NCBI RefSeq assembly: GCF_001039355.2
Contig: NW_019775545.1
Span: 1-56,344, forward strand
Length of the DNA: 56,344 nt
Source: Lingula anatina
Taxonomy: Eukaryota > Brachiopoda > Lingulata > Lingulida > Lingulidae
Direction of reading: 5' to 3'
The position numbers were made by a program, and so were the translations under genes. The notes under the pieces were generated by a model that was not told the origin of the DNA, ran no database searches, and saw only the letters and a list, made by a program, of their open reading frames with translations. This document shows, piece by piece, positions 21,604-34,048 of the stretch (its first letter is position 1; every line of letters starts with the position of its first letter).

Positions 21604-24600
21604 TGTGTGTCGTTGCACATTTCAGTCTTCGTCGAAACAAGGTCCACGTACTTTCACCAAGCAGACAACCTCCTGACAATTTAGCAGTCTACACTCAATG
21701 GGAACTTTTTGTAGCCCAAGGCACTACTGAATTGGCACACCTGGGTATTGCACCTACCTTTCTGACACAGGTATGGCCGGTACACATGACACACTTGGAG
21801 TCATAGACTGTGACGTTCACGGCGTTGGAATAGTCTTTCCCGTTATTGCTGACGGCAAGAGTGAAACCGAGGGCAGGTGTGCCTGGTGATGACGTCACAC
21901 CGTCAAATATCTTCACAGAGTGTGGCGGTAATGCGCATGTCATTTCTGCGAAGGAAATCATATCTGCAGTGGTGTCCGAGACCATGCCTGGGGTACGGAT
22001 ACTGGTGGATAGATCAATCTGAAATCGAAAATTAATTTCATTTCATTTATAGATCACCACAAGTATGCACACATTTGAATAGGTCGTTCAATATGTCTCC
22101 TTTATTTATAAGTGGTATTCTTTCAGAGCCAACAACGCACTTTGACATCGACTTTCCATGACACTCTTATCGCGTGACATACCTTAGCAACTGTTGCCTG
22201 GCACTTGAAGTCCTTACCCTCCATTATGTTAGACACGCCAAGACGGAACTTCTTGCATGTCCTGCGTCTGACGTCACATATGCCTCCATCTTGAATTTCA
22301 GACACTACAGGAGGCTGGGAGTCCCGTAAGGAGCAATCTTGGGACACGTAAGGGGGTCGACATTGACATTTCCCGTTGACACAGTCCCCGTTACCACTAC
22401 AGTGGCTAGGGCACACTTTACTGCTGATGGCCCCTGAGTTGACGATGGCTGCCAGTTCACGTAGGTTGGCTGGTACAGCAACTGGAGTCCCACTGGCGGG
22501 CAGAGGGGGGAATTCAAGCTTTTCTACCTCGACCTGACATGTGGCCTCAAATGTATCCCTGGCTGTCTCCAGGGCCACCGTCTCCTCGTCTAACATCTGC
22601 CGAGGTTATGGTGTTTTAAAATACAGAAAGAAAAATATGCAGTGAGCATGGTATTTTAATAATTTTGTTTTCGTTCGGGGAGCAGTTTTGGGAGGATCTG
22701 GTACACAGAAGGTCCTCAAACATACATGTATATAAACGTAGTCAATAACGTGCTGCCATCAGATTTTCAATATATTTTCCTAATTATATTTTCCTAAATA
22801 TTTTACTACGCGGAAGTTTGAAGGTAGTAACATACATTGTATAAATTATCCAGAACAATCTCAGTAATAAAGGTGGCTGTTACTCTGTATTTGTTTGTAA
22901 AAACTCAGCTGATCTTAACGTATTTTCCCCATAATTTATGACTGTGGTCCAGAATAACATAAAATATCGTTTTCATGTGAAGTTAAGTATCAGTATAACC
23001 AATATAAAAGTGACAGCTGACGGTTTACAGTGCTGACCATTACCGTTCTATTGGTTACCTGTATGTCGGCCACACATTGCGACAAAATGAAAGAGTTGTC
23101 AAAGTCTGGAACTTTATGACACAGGCTGTAAACAGAGGAATTTCGTAGAGCAGAGCTGGAAAGACAAATGGAAACCTATTCGCAAACATAACATAATGTT
23201 TATGTCGGTATATTGTCTAACACGGGAACTATTCATATGCACTTGTAGGCAGCCACTTAACGGACTTGTATTTTCACAAAAAAGAAGAAGAAGAAAAAAA
23301 AAAAAAAAAACAGCCCAGGGAAATCAAACAATAATAGGGGAGACCGGGGCTAGTTGGCCCAGTTAGACACTTTTGGCCTTGTAGAGCCAACTTGGAATGA
23401 GTTAGAGTAACAAAACCGGTTTCAAAGTAAGCCCCATGAACAAGGCTACGTATGCAACGTCATTATTTTTCAAATATAATGCCAGATGGCTCACAATTTA
23501 ACAAAAAACGCAGTTGACGTCAGGGGGGCCAACCAAAATATTTATCAATAAAATTTGTTTTGTTTTAATTAAGAATAAATTAATAATGGTATAAAGCAGG
23601 CTTTTAATGAATGAAAACGAATAATAATTGTTCGTTTTAAAAGAAAGTAACAAATTCAGTTTTAAACCATTGAGTTTGTTTCAACAATGGTCTCTAGCTA
23701 GGGAGGGGTGGAAAATCCCCTTGGGGCCACATATAACACTATAAATACAAAGTGAATCCCCTTACAATGAATTAAGGCGAAATAAATGTTTTTCTAAGGA
23801 TATTCCAATGGATTTACTTTTTATTACATACAATCAACAGAACATTTCTAATATAAATTTTTGAAAAGACACCAGAGAGCAAATTAAATAAAATCAATCA
23901 GACGGTAAACACCGGCAAGCTTTGTCAATTTCACCAACTTGTTTATTTCAAACAGCGTTGCCCGCAAAGGTTTATGGGTAATATGAGGGTCCAACTTTCG
24001 TGGTTACTTTTTAAAAATTGACGGGGGACCAACTTACCCCGGGGTCCAACTAGCCCCGGTCTCCCCTATGGAGCGTAATATCTGTTTGATTAAAATAATG
24101 CCTACAAATATGTAGAGCCTACATGTATATTCAGAATGCCCATAATTTTTGCCCGTGAAAAAGGCATTCTCACATTAATATCTAACAACGAGCAAAACAA
24201 TTTTTGTAGTTAGTCTAAGTCGACGTCACCAAAAGATGTATTATCAAACAAATACTTACTGACACAAGTCCAGGGCATATCTTTGGGTGCGACCCCCAGG
24301 AGTGGGCCAAGAAAACGTGGGCACGGTTATTGGCGTATTTTCTGCATAATCAAATGGATAACTATACAGACTGAGGTCCACTATCTCATCATCGTCTGCC
24401 GGACTATTCACTGCGTCGCTGCGTTTTCCATTTCCTGCGGGATATCGGGTAAGAATTGGGGTATTAATTTTTGTATATCCATTAAGGTTGGCGCTGTCAG
24501 CAATGTGGCGGTTGAAGTCACACACGAGCGCGTTTGTATTGACGTTTTTGTTCACAGACTGACAGTGACAGTAAGCTGAGTTGTTGCCTTGGGAACCCAC

Positions 24601-27600
24601 AGACTTCACTATCTCTGGGATTTTGACGTTAGCCTGAAAATATGTTCCTTGAGGTGGAACTCTGAAAAAAATTCACAAAATTATTCCAAGACCTTCTATT
24701 AGCTAAATACGTAAGCAAACAAAAATAATTAAAAGAAGTTGTTGCTGAAAAAAGACATTTAGAATATTGAATGTGATTTTCGTCGGGAGGACTAACACAA
24801 GAATGCATATAATCAATTTTGCGAGCCTCAGCAACAAGACCTCATTCAGAATAGGGGACTAACTAGTCCGAGGGTCAAATATGGCTGACCCACTTGGATA
24901 CTTCCTCACGGGATATCTATTTAGTGTTTATTAGCGGATTAGACGGAAAGCTTCCTAGTGGGTCGCCATATTTGATCCTGGGACTAGTTAGTCCTTTATT
25001 CTGAATGGGTCCGTAGACATTTTTGTTACTATGCTGTGACAATTAGTCACTATGTGCTTTTGTCGTCATATGTAAAATGACCATATGTGTTGAAAGATGG
25101 TTCTTATTCAGTACATGTATTTAAAACGATGCAAGGTATATTGGTTATTAATTCAGAAAACCACAAAGTTAGTTTTTAACGTCTCACCTGAGCGACTCAA
25201 GGAAAGCGCTGGAGTGTTGGTCATCAACACGATCACCATTAAAATTACCGCACATGCCTTTCATCTGGTTCATGAAATAGCTTGGCGCGTGCACGTGCAC
25301 GTTCATGCCCATCCAGTGTCCCGTGCTCACCTGTACCCACGCTCCGGAGGGCAGGGTGATCTGAAAGCACAAAGACAACCTATATATACACACGTGAATG
25401 TAGAATGAGAAAAAATAAACATAACCTTTACCTGAACTCCAACTTTCTCTTTATTGACTATATTTTTGAAAGATCTGGTCATCAAACATGACTATATCGA
25501 CTATATCTCCGTTATTATTCCTTTTTATAGCTATTATAATACAGGTGTCCGCATCATTCAGCTACCTCGGGTATCTGTACAACTTTTACTATTACTATAC
25601 TACTATAACTACCTACTATATATTATAATATACTACCATTTATAGCTAAGTACATTTTGCTATGTACCAGATTTTGGATAAGAAATGGTGGAAATTTGCA
25701 AATTATATTTATTAACATTTAATAAGATATAATATTGATAAAAAAAATTAAACATAACTACTGTACATACATTGTGCATGTTGGATATGTGTTCAATTAT
25801 CTAAGGATACTCTGTACATTTCAGTTAAGCGGGCTTTTATCATTTAGCCACGTGACAAATTACATGTCTTCAATTAATTTGTTGTATTATTTGCTCTTAG
25901 CCCAGTGTGAACCTCTGAAACACATGGACAACACTGCAGATTCCTCTCAGCAAACCCACCTTGAAGCTTTTCCCATTCCCGTCTCTGTGAATGGCGGCGC
26001 CAGGAGCTGGACATCCGGTCCCGTGACCACAGTTATCAGCTGACCGCGTCCACACCTGGGGATTCAGCGCTTTCCCGGCCATACCCCCACTTTGACCTCG
26101 GCAGGCGTTGATGACGAATATATCGTTGTTTTCTCTGACGGCCACTCCGCAGTTGCACTTTGCTCGGGATTTCGAACACTGCCAATGCTGGGTGCGAACC
26201 TTCAACATTATCCATATACACTTTTAATATATATGGTGAATTCTTGTACAGCGTTAAACATTAAAGCAATAATATATTTTCTATTCTGTAACGAACTGAA
26301 AATATTAAACAAAAATTCTGCTTCCGGATATTTGTATATATCATTTAAGTTGTACCTGGTTGGGCATAAAATGCGCGCTTGCGTTAAGAACAGCATCGCT
26401 TGTCAACCGCTTACCTCAAAGTAAGTATTGGGTCCAACATATTTTGCCATGATAAACTCCCCAAGAGCATGGTTGTCAAAATATCTAAAAACGAAAAAAA
26501 GTCCGTGTTTGTCAGAAATACAAATTGCACGTTACATGTAAGAAAACGACAACATGCTAAATGAAGATGGGGCACTAACAACTGTTAACATGAAAACGTA
26601 GTGATTTGGTCATCTTATTTTCTATTAATCTGTGTGAATCTTGTTTATGCTGTGTTAAAAATGGTTTATGCTCCTCAAGTAAACCATGCGCCAAAATTGC
26701 TGATAATATTTTAAAAAGCCAAACTTATTTCTCCACTTTATCCCAGGACATATCAGTGCGGTTCACATGAATGGAATACGGTTGCTATTATATAGCATGA
26801 TAAGCATGTTTAATGTTTTAAGATCAGCAGTTACTTTATCTTATAAGACTACTGCATGCACTTTGTCTTGAGTTAAAGTAAATAAAAAAAGGTAATTTAA
26901 CGCAAGACAGATGCTCGGTCAAGAGTTCTTTGTTAAAGCGGCCATAGAGAGCCGTAGATCGCCTACCTGCGGTCGAAGGATCTTATATGAGGGTCGTTGA
27001 CTGAGCTGCACTCACTTGTGCTGGAGTCTTTTATGTTGACCTGTGGATATGAAAATATAAATATTTAAGTAATTTAAAATTGGTTCTTAATTAAAACCGA
27101 TGAAAATTGCCTCACTTTAACACCCCTATTCACTTTATTGGGTGTAAAACACGTTTAAATACAGACATTCGACTATATCTAAATACATTAAAATTATTCG
27201 ACGTGAGAATTTTTTTTAAAAGCAATATTTATGTTGGAAAAATGTATCTTGTGTATATGTAATGACTTTTTCACTTCAGTGGTATGTATCAGTTTAAAAA
27301 AGAGTCAAGGCAAGTTTAAACGAACACCCATTAACTCCTGTTTCAGATCAACTTTCAGAAAACACAGAATATTAGGAGCCATTCAGATACTATCCGAGTA
27401 CTAACTGATCTGCCGACTAAATATGGCCGACCTCAGTTCAAAAGCGATACTGCTAATCCCATGATGGTCTCCCCGCCTCCACACGCACCGTCGCTGCAGG
27501 GGCCTAGCAATTAAACCTCGGAGCCGAGATTTAATCCGTTTAATGGCGCATGTGGAGACGGGGAGACCATTGGGAATCGGCGGCATCGCTTTTGAAGTGT

Positions 27601-30600
27601 GGTCGGCCATATTTAGTCGGCGGGTCAGTTAGTACTCGGATCATCTATTCTGAATGGCGCCTTAAATTTCTGCGTCTGTTTACCTTCAAAGACTTGAGAT
27701 GGAACCCGTCCCACACACTGACGGGTATGGCAGGATTAAAAGGGAGCCTGAACATCAACTTGTCAAAGCTCAGCTCCCTGGGGGGCCAGGCGGAGGGCAT
27801 CAGTCTGGTCTTACCGTCATACACAGGGTAAATCACCAGGGGAGGTTTGGCGACCACGTGGTTCTTATGGCGGGCACTCCAGTCCGTCTCGTGAAACGTA
27901 GTAGTACAACGGTGGTGCAGCATCAGCGTCTTCTCGTTGGTGGAAACTGCCATATGCATTTCACCTTGGTGGTTCCCGTTAAAGGCCTTGGTTATAGGGA
28001 TGGTTGACGCCAGTTCGATTTCGAATGGTTTCAGTTTTGCCTTGTCCAATGTGACTGTGGTCACCTCAGTTGTCGTCCCCTTCTTAAAGATCTGATATAA
28101 TCATATTAAATAACATGTTAAGGTAAAGTTCAATTGAATCTCAAGCTATTAACATATCATTCACGCATTATGTCATTCCTCCTTCATCGGTTTCAAGCTG
28201 CAATTTGAGCAAAATTCAAAATAATAAATAAAAAGGGCGCAATTAACAAATGAAAAAAAGCAAATAAAAGAGAAAGAATCGTTACACTTGACTTAGTTAA
28301 GATAAAGCTATGCTTGTCAACTACTGTTTGTTTAGCTGGTTGCTGTACAAACATGTCTGAAGACGCCGATGTATACATGTAGTAGGTGTCACCACTTACC
28401 TTAACCCCAGCGAAGTAGTCGTTTTTAGAGTTGACAAATGACGTCATGCCCAGGTTCTGGTTACTGGCCCAATAGCTCTTCGCCCGGCAGCTGATCTGAG
28501 GGAAAACGCGTTGTTTGAAGAAGTATAATATCGAGGGCATTAAAAGCATCGTATTCGATCCTGATGTACAAAGTAAAGGACGCAATCGTTATAAATAAAG
28601 CTACTCTTTTTTATCATCGTCAGCTGTAGAAAATATTCTTAATACCTTTTTTATTCTTATTGATTATCTCAACTTATTTGTTGGAATCTGTGCTTGAAGT
28701 ACTCATAAGAATCAACAAAATTTCATTTAGATATGTAAGTGAAAGTATTCACGTCTTTCTGTAGATGGCCAATTAGGTGTCTGTGGTGCATCTTTCCTGT
28801 GAAGTTGGTGGTGTGGTCCACAGGTAGAGTGTGAATGACCTTCCCATTGGCCATAAATTCCACCTGAAAGAGAACATAAAAAACTCCGTGTCTCCAAGAT
28901 AATTATATTGTCGTTTTTGTGGAAAACGTCCCTTTAGATAATTTTCAATGATTGTATATTTAGCAATTTTTCTCAATTAAAAAGAGATACGTTTCTTATT
29001 TTCTGTCGAAAATCCAGTTAACAAATTTAATGTGTTGCAATGTGGTTAAGTCTTTAAATTTCAGGCGACTTAGAAATATTTATATATGTCGCCATACAAA
29101 CATGTTGAAAATCAGTATATCATTTACAATGTAGTGTATCCTGATGGATTATTTCAAATAACCGATTTGCTGTGGTTAATGTGGCACAGGTATAAAATAC
29201 TCTTGCAGCGACAGCGCTATCACTTCCACTAAAAATACCACGGACGTTAAGAGAGCATATTGAAACCTTCTAAATGCAAAATTAACTGATGCCACTTCCT
29301 ACAGTTAAAAGGTGTACGCTATGATACATGTATGTCTACATACTCCACATAGTCAATAACTACCTCAAATTTAGCATTGGTCTCTAGGCCAGGGATTGGT
29401 TTCCAATCAATTTCACAGTGAAAGAAAAAATCTGCGCCATCGACGACGGGTGCCGAGATGCTGACCGTCTTGAAATCAGGGCGATCTCCTGAAAACACAA
29501 ACATCTTTGGGAGCAGTATCACACGGTTTTTATCCATGAATGTACCGGTACCCCTAACTGAGCTTACTGACCCAGGCCATTTTTGTGATCATCCAGGATT
29601 TAAATCGAATAAATACAGGCATTTGCATATGACCTGTGCTTGTCAATACGTCGTTTGTAAGACAACGTCGTATTCGACTGGTTTTTCTGCCATGCATTAT
29701 GTTTTTATTTTCCAGTCTTTTCCCAACTGAATACAATAGCTAAATACAATGTATGTCACACGGCTGTCTGTTAGGACGAAACGAGAAATGACATATAGCA
29801 CGTATTTGTGCACAAGGTCCCGCGACGATGACCTTTTCATCTTATCACTCCTCCATTTAACTCTACTATCGGTTGCTTCATGTGTCCCTGCCACGAGGTA
29901 CACGTATGACGGGGTTAACCTTAACACGTTCAGCACTCACAGCAAAACAGTGTGGCAGCGTGACTTTTTTCCTTGGGTTGTATGTTAAGTTTCTGTCTAC
30001 GAGAATTAATATTCTCAGGATAGACATACTATTAAATAAGAATACCCTCTCGATAATACACTTACCTCTTATTTTTGCAAAACTAAATTGCCTTCGTCGA
30101 GTTAACCACCTGACTGGTGTGCAGATGCATGTGCATGTACATATACCCAATATAAATCGAATTATTTATGATGAAGTAAACAGTAAGGTGTTTATATCTT
30201 TACAGATTTTATTTACAAGCTCTAGAACATTATAATCTTGTTAAAATATATAATTCATAGTGATAAAGAATGGAGAAAGCAATAGTAAACGAGAAATAGG
30301 AAGGGAAATACAAACATTGATAAACATACCAACACATATCCGCTGTCCATTTACTGAGAAAGGTATTTCATCCACTTTACAAGGTGTCGGTCCTTGCCCT
30401 AAAACATAATACCAACTGACACTGATAAAACATAATACCAACTGACACTGATAAAACATAATACCAACTGACGCTGATAAAACATAATACCAACTGACGC
30501 TGATAAAACATAATACCAACTGACACTGATAAAACATAATACCAACTGACACTGATAAAACATAATACCAACTGACGCTGATAAAACATAATACCAACTG

Positions 30601-32284
30601 ACACTGATAAAACATAATACCAACTGACACTGATAAAACATTGTTCTCTTGTAACAGGACACTGTAGGATATTCTCCTATTGGTTTTTCTCAGCGGAACT
30701 GGAACGTATTCCTCCACATTTTGTTACAGAATACACTTATACAAAATACAACTTAAGTCTTTTAATGAGACTTTAATTTTATTTTTTCTTTTTCATTTGA
30801 GACATTCATTGCTTCCCAGACCCAAGTATAAGTAAATCATTAGCTCAACCAGTGAGGACGACAGTGAATGGATAAGCTGCGCATGCGAACTCACCTTCTC
30901 CACAGTATGCCATGTTACAAGTTGGTACAACTGGAAGTTTATAGATGAAATACTGATGCCCGTTGTCAACGCAGTTCTTAATATCCACACTTAGAGTGGA
31001 CAGTGGGTGGTAGTACGTCACACCAAAATACTTGAACGCGGCATGCTTGGTGACTACCTGTCCCGGTGACATGGTGGCGGCGGTGGGATGCTTTCCCTCC
31101 AAAAATATGGGCGACTCGGTTGAGCAGGAGCGCGCCGGAAATGATTTGCCGGTCTCGTCTGCCATACGCTCCCCAGCATTTCCTAAGAACCTACGCGAAA
31201 TAAGATTTACAAACCAAGAAAACTAAAATTGATATTATAAATGCAGCTTATTTTTAAAAATGTATTTCTTCATGGTTTATTTTCATTTGAAGATCAAAAG
31301 TATACTGCTTAGCTTGAAAATTATGTAAATATGTAAAGAAAACAAAATATGGATTTAAAATTGTACACCGAAACAAACAAAAACATTTTTGACATGTAAA
31401 TGATATGTTCAAGATTTTTTTTCATTATTCATCGTTCCTTTCACTATATGTTCGATTTTATCTATATGTTTATTCATTCATTAATTCATTCATTTATCCG
31501 TTCATTCGTTAATATATTTCTCATCATTCTTCAATAAGGTATCTACAAACATGTCTTACCTGTACCAGGCGTCGGCTCTGCCGCGGTCACAGATCACCGT
31601 CCCTGACGAACGCGCCGTGGTGTTATAATTCCTCTCCTCGTCCTGGAGCCGGTAGTGATTTGAAAAGACACACGGATCCTGCTGAGCATGCGTCAGTAAA
31701 GAACTGGCATTCAGCAGGATGAGCACTGAAAGGCATGGTGGAAATATAAGAACAGTGCTGTTGCCTACTTCCACAGCCTTGAAATTACTTAGCATAACAA
31801 GCCCTGTCCTGTCTTTTTATGATTTTCACGTCACAATATCTTTAAACACAATTGTTCCAAAAATGTCGCACTCAAACAGCAATGTACATTGTAGAACTCA
31901 CCTTAACGGGAACCCAAGAGCCAATATGACGCACAAAGCAAAATTTCTACCTGTCGCTTTAGTGACAAATCTCTGCGTATTAAAATATATCAAGCTGGCC
32001 ATCTAGATAAGTGAGTTTTACACTCGAAGACGAAAAACCCAAAATGTTTTATTATATTGGTTTTGGTTTGGTATTTGACCGAAGTTTCGATCTGATCTTA
32101 TCTTTCGGATTTCATCCAAAATAAAGAGTTTTCAGGACTATCTTGGATTTTTTTACTAAAGAAAAATATATGAAGTCCCCAAGTTTTGTCATTTCTTGTT
32201 TTGGAATCGGATCCTTTCGGGTGTAAAATGCTACTGCTCACCCATTATGAAGTCTCGAGTCCAACGTGATATTCTTGGAGCCAT
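19115..32284 (-). CDS. VWDE-like secreted protein A with C-terminal C-type lectin domain (20 exons)
   Basis: Exons (all AG/GT, phases consistent, total 3633 nt = 1210 aa): 32242-32284, 31560-31725, 30895-31190, 30330-30398, 29364-29488, 28753-28863, 28400-28495, 27684-28091, 26967-27040, 26415-26484, 25960-26199, 25188-25360, 24260-24661, 23059-23155, 22183-22596, 21758-22018, 21219-21333, 20736-20807, 19899-20096, 19115-19317. A signal peptide (about 1-28) ends before QQDPC. A D8C domain (about 33-167) has DPC, WYR, SPIFLEGKHP and IKNC. A vWF type D domain (about 455-620) starts at NDPHIRSFD and ends at GMCGNFNGD. One EGF module (about 852-881, CPSHCSGNGDC) follows, then Cys-rich segments. 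A C-type lectin domain closes the protein (about 1078-1206: CPQHY, GGDLAML, LLWIG, WVNG, FVCQ). The EPN/QPD and WND calcium motifs are absent. D8C, vWF-D and EGF are the plan of VWDE; a terminal lectin is unexpected. A TATA-like ATATATAC lies about 65 bp upstream of the ATG. Likely extracellular matrix, mucus or immune protein (inference). Confidence 0.85.
20519..20606. repeat. Intronic tandem repeat, 3 copies of about 31 bp
   Basis: Three copies of a unit containing GCTAAGAATGACACCAAATT, with one or two changes each, in the intron before the lectin exons of VWDE-like gene A. Confidence 0.85.
21034..21233 (-). repeat. 32-bp minisatellite made of a splice donor (about 6 copies)
   Basis: On the minus strand each unit carries GGACCAGACGGACAGGTAGG: the last ~15 nt of exon 17 of VWDE-like gene A followed by its GT donor, then intron sequence ending TATTCT. 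The copy at the exon edge (donor after 21219) is the one that keeps phase 1 with the next exon at 20807. Reading past that donor meets a stop (TAG) within four codons. The other copies are therefore decoy donors unless the transcript is to be truncated. Units differ at single positions (for example ATCTGG/GTCAGG variants). Confidence 0.85.
21551..21603. repeat. (AAT)n microsatellite
   Basis: About seventeen uninterrupted copies of a trinucleotide in the intron between exons 16 and 17 of VWDE-like gene A. Confidence 0.95.
23337..24066. mobile_element. 730-bp non-autonomous DNA element, TA target duplication
   Basis: Both ends are perfect inverted copies of GGGGAGACCGGGGCTAGTTG (about 21-22 bp) and the element is flanked by TA on each side (23335-23336, 24067-24068). 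No transposase frame is present. A TA duplication suits Tc1/mariner-like or related elements; the assignment is inference. It sits in the intron between exons 13 and 14 of VWDE-like gene A. Confidence 0.8.
24838..25012. mobile_element. Foldback MITE related to the PIF/Harbinger-like copies
   Basis: Arms of about 50 bp begin at CATTCAGAATA and meet again in inverse at TATTCTGAATG. Both arms contain GGACTAACTAGTCC-like and TCAAATATGGC blocks, the latter shared with 27375-27661 and 41993-42075. No clear 3-bp duplication was found. It lies in the intron between exons 12 and 13 of VWDE-like gene A. Confidence 0.75.
27375..27661. mobile_element. 287-bp PIF/Harbinger-like MITE
   Basis: Long inverted arms (over 110 bp, imperfect) start GGAGCCATTCAG at the left and end CTGAATGGCGCC at the right. 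Each arm contains CCGAGTACTAACTGA and TAAATATGGCCGACC. TTA flanks both ends (27372-27374 and 27662-27664), the 3-bp target duplication typical of PIF/Harbinger. Its right end is 22 bp from the 3' end of exon 8 of VWDE-like gene A (27684), so it lies just inside the following intron. Confidence 0.8.
30401..30640 (-). repeat. 26-bp minisatellite made of a splice acceptor (about 9 copies)
   Basis: On the minus strand each unit reads CAGTTGGTATTATGTTTTA plus ATCAGTGT, and the last (partial) one runs into the real acceptor TATTATGTTTTAG before exon 4 of VWDE-like gene A (30330-30398). The paralogous intron in VWDE-like gene B (near 56000-56029) has a single version of the same segment, so the array arose in copy A. 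The unit is not a multiple of three and has no stop in any minus-strand frame, so the whole array is open in three frames. Two unit variants (CACTG/CGCTG on the plus strand) alternate in blocks. Confidence 0.9.
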
Positions 32285-34048
32285 GGCGGTCATGTAACGT
32301 CTGGTTCGTCTGCTGGACTGGTATAAGCATCACCTCACATGTACGTGTATATATCTGATTAAGACGCCACATTGCTGCCCTGGAACAGTGTACACACGTG
32401 CAGCACGCACAGACAAGAACCGCGCGGTGCGTGCACAGCCTTGGTCAAAAAGGTTGTTCCACCCCAAATCCCATGTGTTTTTGTTGACAGGCGATAAACC
32501 TTTTTATAAAGTGCTGTTTTTTATCAGATATCATATCTAACACACCCTGAGCTTCAGAGCTAACTTGACACTAACCTTTTCACTGTAGCCTATCTCCATC
32601 GTGTCAAGTAACCTCTGACCAGATTCGAGTGCCCCCGCCGCCCGCCAATCAAATTTAAAGCCCGCACTCAATGACTCATTGAACGATCTAGCCAATGAAC
32701 GCGAACGAGTCAAAGCGCGCTTTGTTCAAATCCGGACCAATCAAAGATAAGGCTGAATATCAGGGACTTGCCGTAACCTGTGGGCAGCACGCAAAATACA
32801 TCATCCCTCAGTAGATAATGATGCAGGGCATCATACTGCTCTGGTTTCAATTCCGATATACTCCATGCTTTCTTTGTGTACGGTTATGCACTCGGAACCA
32901 CTCGGAACTACTCGGATGTCTCCGCACTCGACAATAACTATGTTGTTAGTATGGAGCTTGCGGAATCAGCCGAGGATTGCCGATTGACGATCAACCAATC
33001 AGCGTTTTCACCAAACTTTGGTGAAAAATTTTGAAACATGGATTCGATTGGCTTATATAAAATAGGTCAAACTATTTTCGTCAGAGGTTACTTGACACGA
33101 TGGAGATAGGCTACAGTGAAAAGGTTAGTGTCAAGTCAGCTCTGAAGCTCAGGGTGATCTAACATGACTTATTATACAGAAAATACAAAATACCACATTT
33201 TATATCATTAAATATACACCAATACCGCATATACCGTGAAGATATCCTCATTTTATGTCATTTTATTATATAGCAAAACCAACTTTATATGCCTTATCCA
33301 TTTGGAATACTTATTAATATATCTTATTTAACGTAAACAACGTAAAATGTAACATTTATGCCAAATATTCCTCCTAACTATTTGGACTCCTGGTTTCAGG
33401 TACTGGTAGTGTTGCAGGCCAAGAGGAGTGCTTCGGTACCTGTACTTATTAAAGCTTGTAACAATCTTTATTGATTGTAGTTAAATGTGTTAGTTCTAGT
33501 TTTGGAACGATCAATATAAATTTCTAGTGTACATGAAGTCAGTAACCAATAAAGTTAAAACTTTTTAAGTCGGTGTATTGTTGTTTAAACTGTACCCTTG
33601 GGAAGCAATACAGGTGCGGTCACTCCCAAAATATCAACTAGCAGTTTTATCCAGTACCTGATAAAATCTAACTAAAAGAGTAGCACTTGCCTGCACAGTG
33701 TATATAACAAAAACCAAAAGAATGCTTGTGATAAATTGTAACTCAAAATCAGCAGTTAGTGCGAGTTAGGTTTTCAAAAATGACCTTCAAGATTGAGCGA
33801 TGAAGAAGTTTTATTTGAATTTTTAGTCAGTTTAGTTGTGAAAGTCTGTGCAGATTAAGTCATATTCTAGAACGTCCTTTATTTTCACCCTAAGTGTCTA
33901 TTTGGAGAAGGGGGTTGAACTCCCACGCCGAAAGTACATGGAGTTCATTGGTGACATTTTGTCTTTTTCGCACTCACTACTAATATAATGTGGACCTAGT
34001 AATTGCATATGTAATAACTTTCTTCGCCCCAAGTGAATAAAAAGAAGT
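32285..34048. other. 5' flank of VWDE-like gene A with hAT-like insertion
   Basis: Holds a possible TATA-like box at about 32346-32354 (minus strand) and the 614-bp transposon described separately. The remainder (33165-34048) is AT-rich with no recognised gene. Confidence 0.55.
32543..33156. mobile_element. 614-bp hAT-like non-autonomous transposon with perfect 8-bp TSD
   Basis: Terminal inverted repeats of 77 bp (32543-32619 and 33080-33156) differ at one position and begin CACCCTGAGCTTCAGAGC. The octamer ATCTAACA flanks both ends exactly (32535-32542, 33157-33164). An 8-bp duplication and a CA start are typical of hAT elements. There is no transposase frame. The interior has several CCAATCA/CCAATGA motifs and two TTCAAA patches. 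Near-identical arms and the intact duplication suggest a recent insertion. It sits about 260 bp upstream of the VWDE-like gene A start codon. Confidence 0.9.

Noticed and set aside
30241-30717. Long repetitive open frame (158 codons, with two overlapping frames) on the minus strand
   Set aside because: It is the 26-bp splice-acceptor minisatellite read through. The unit has no stop in any frame, so it looks coding in all three.
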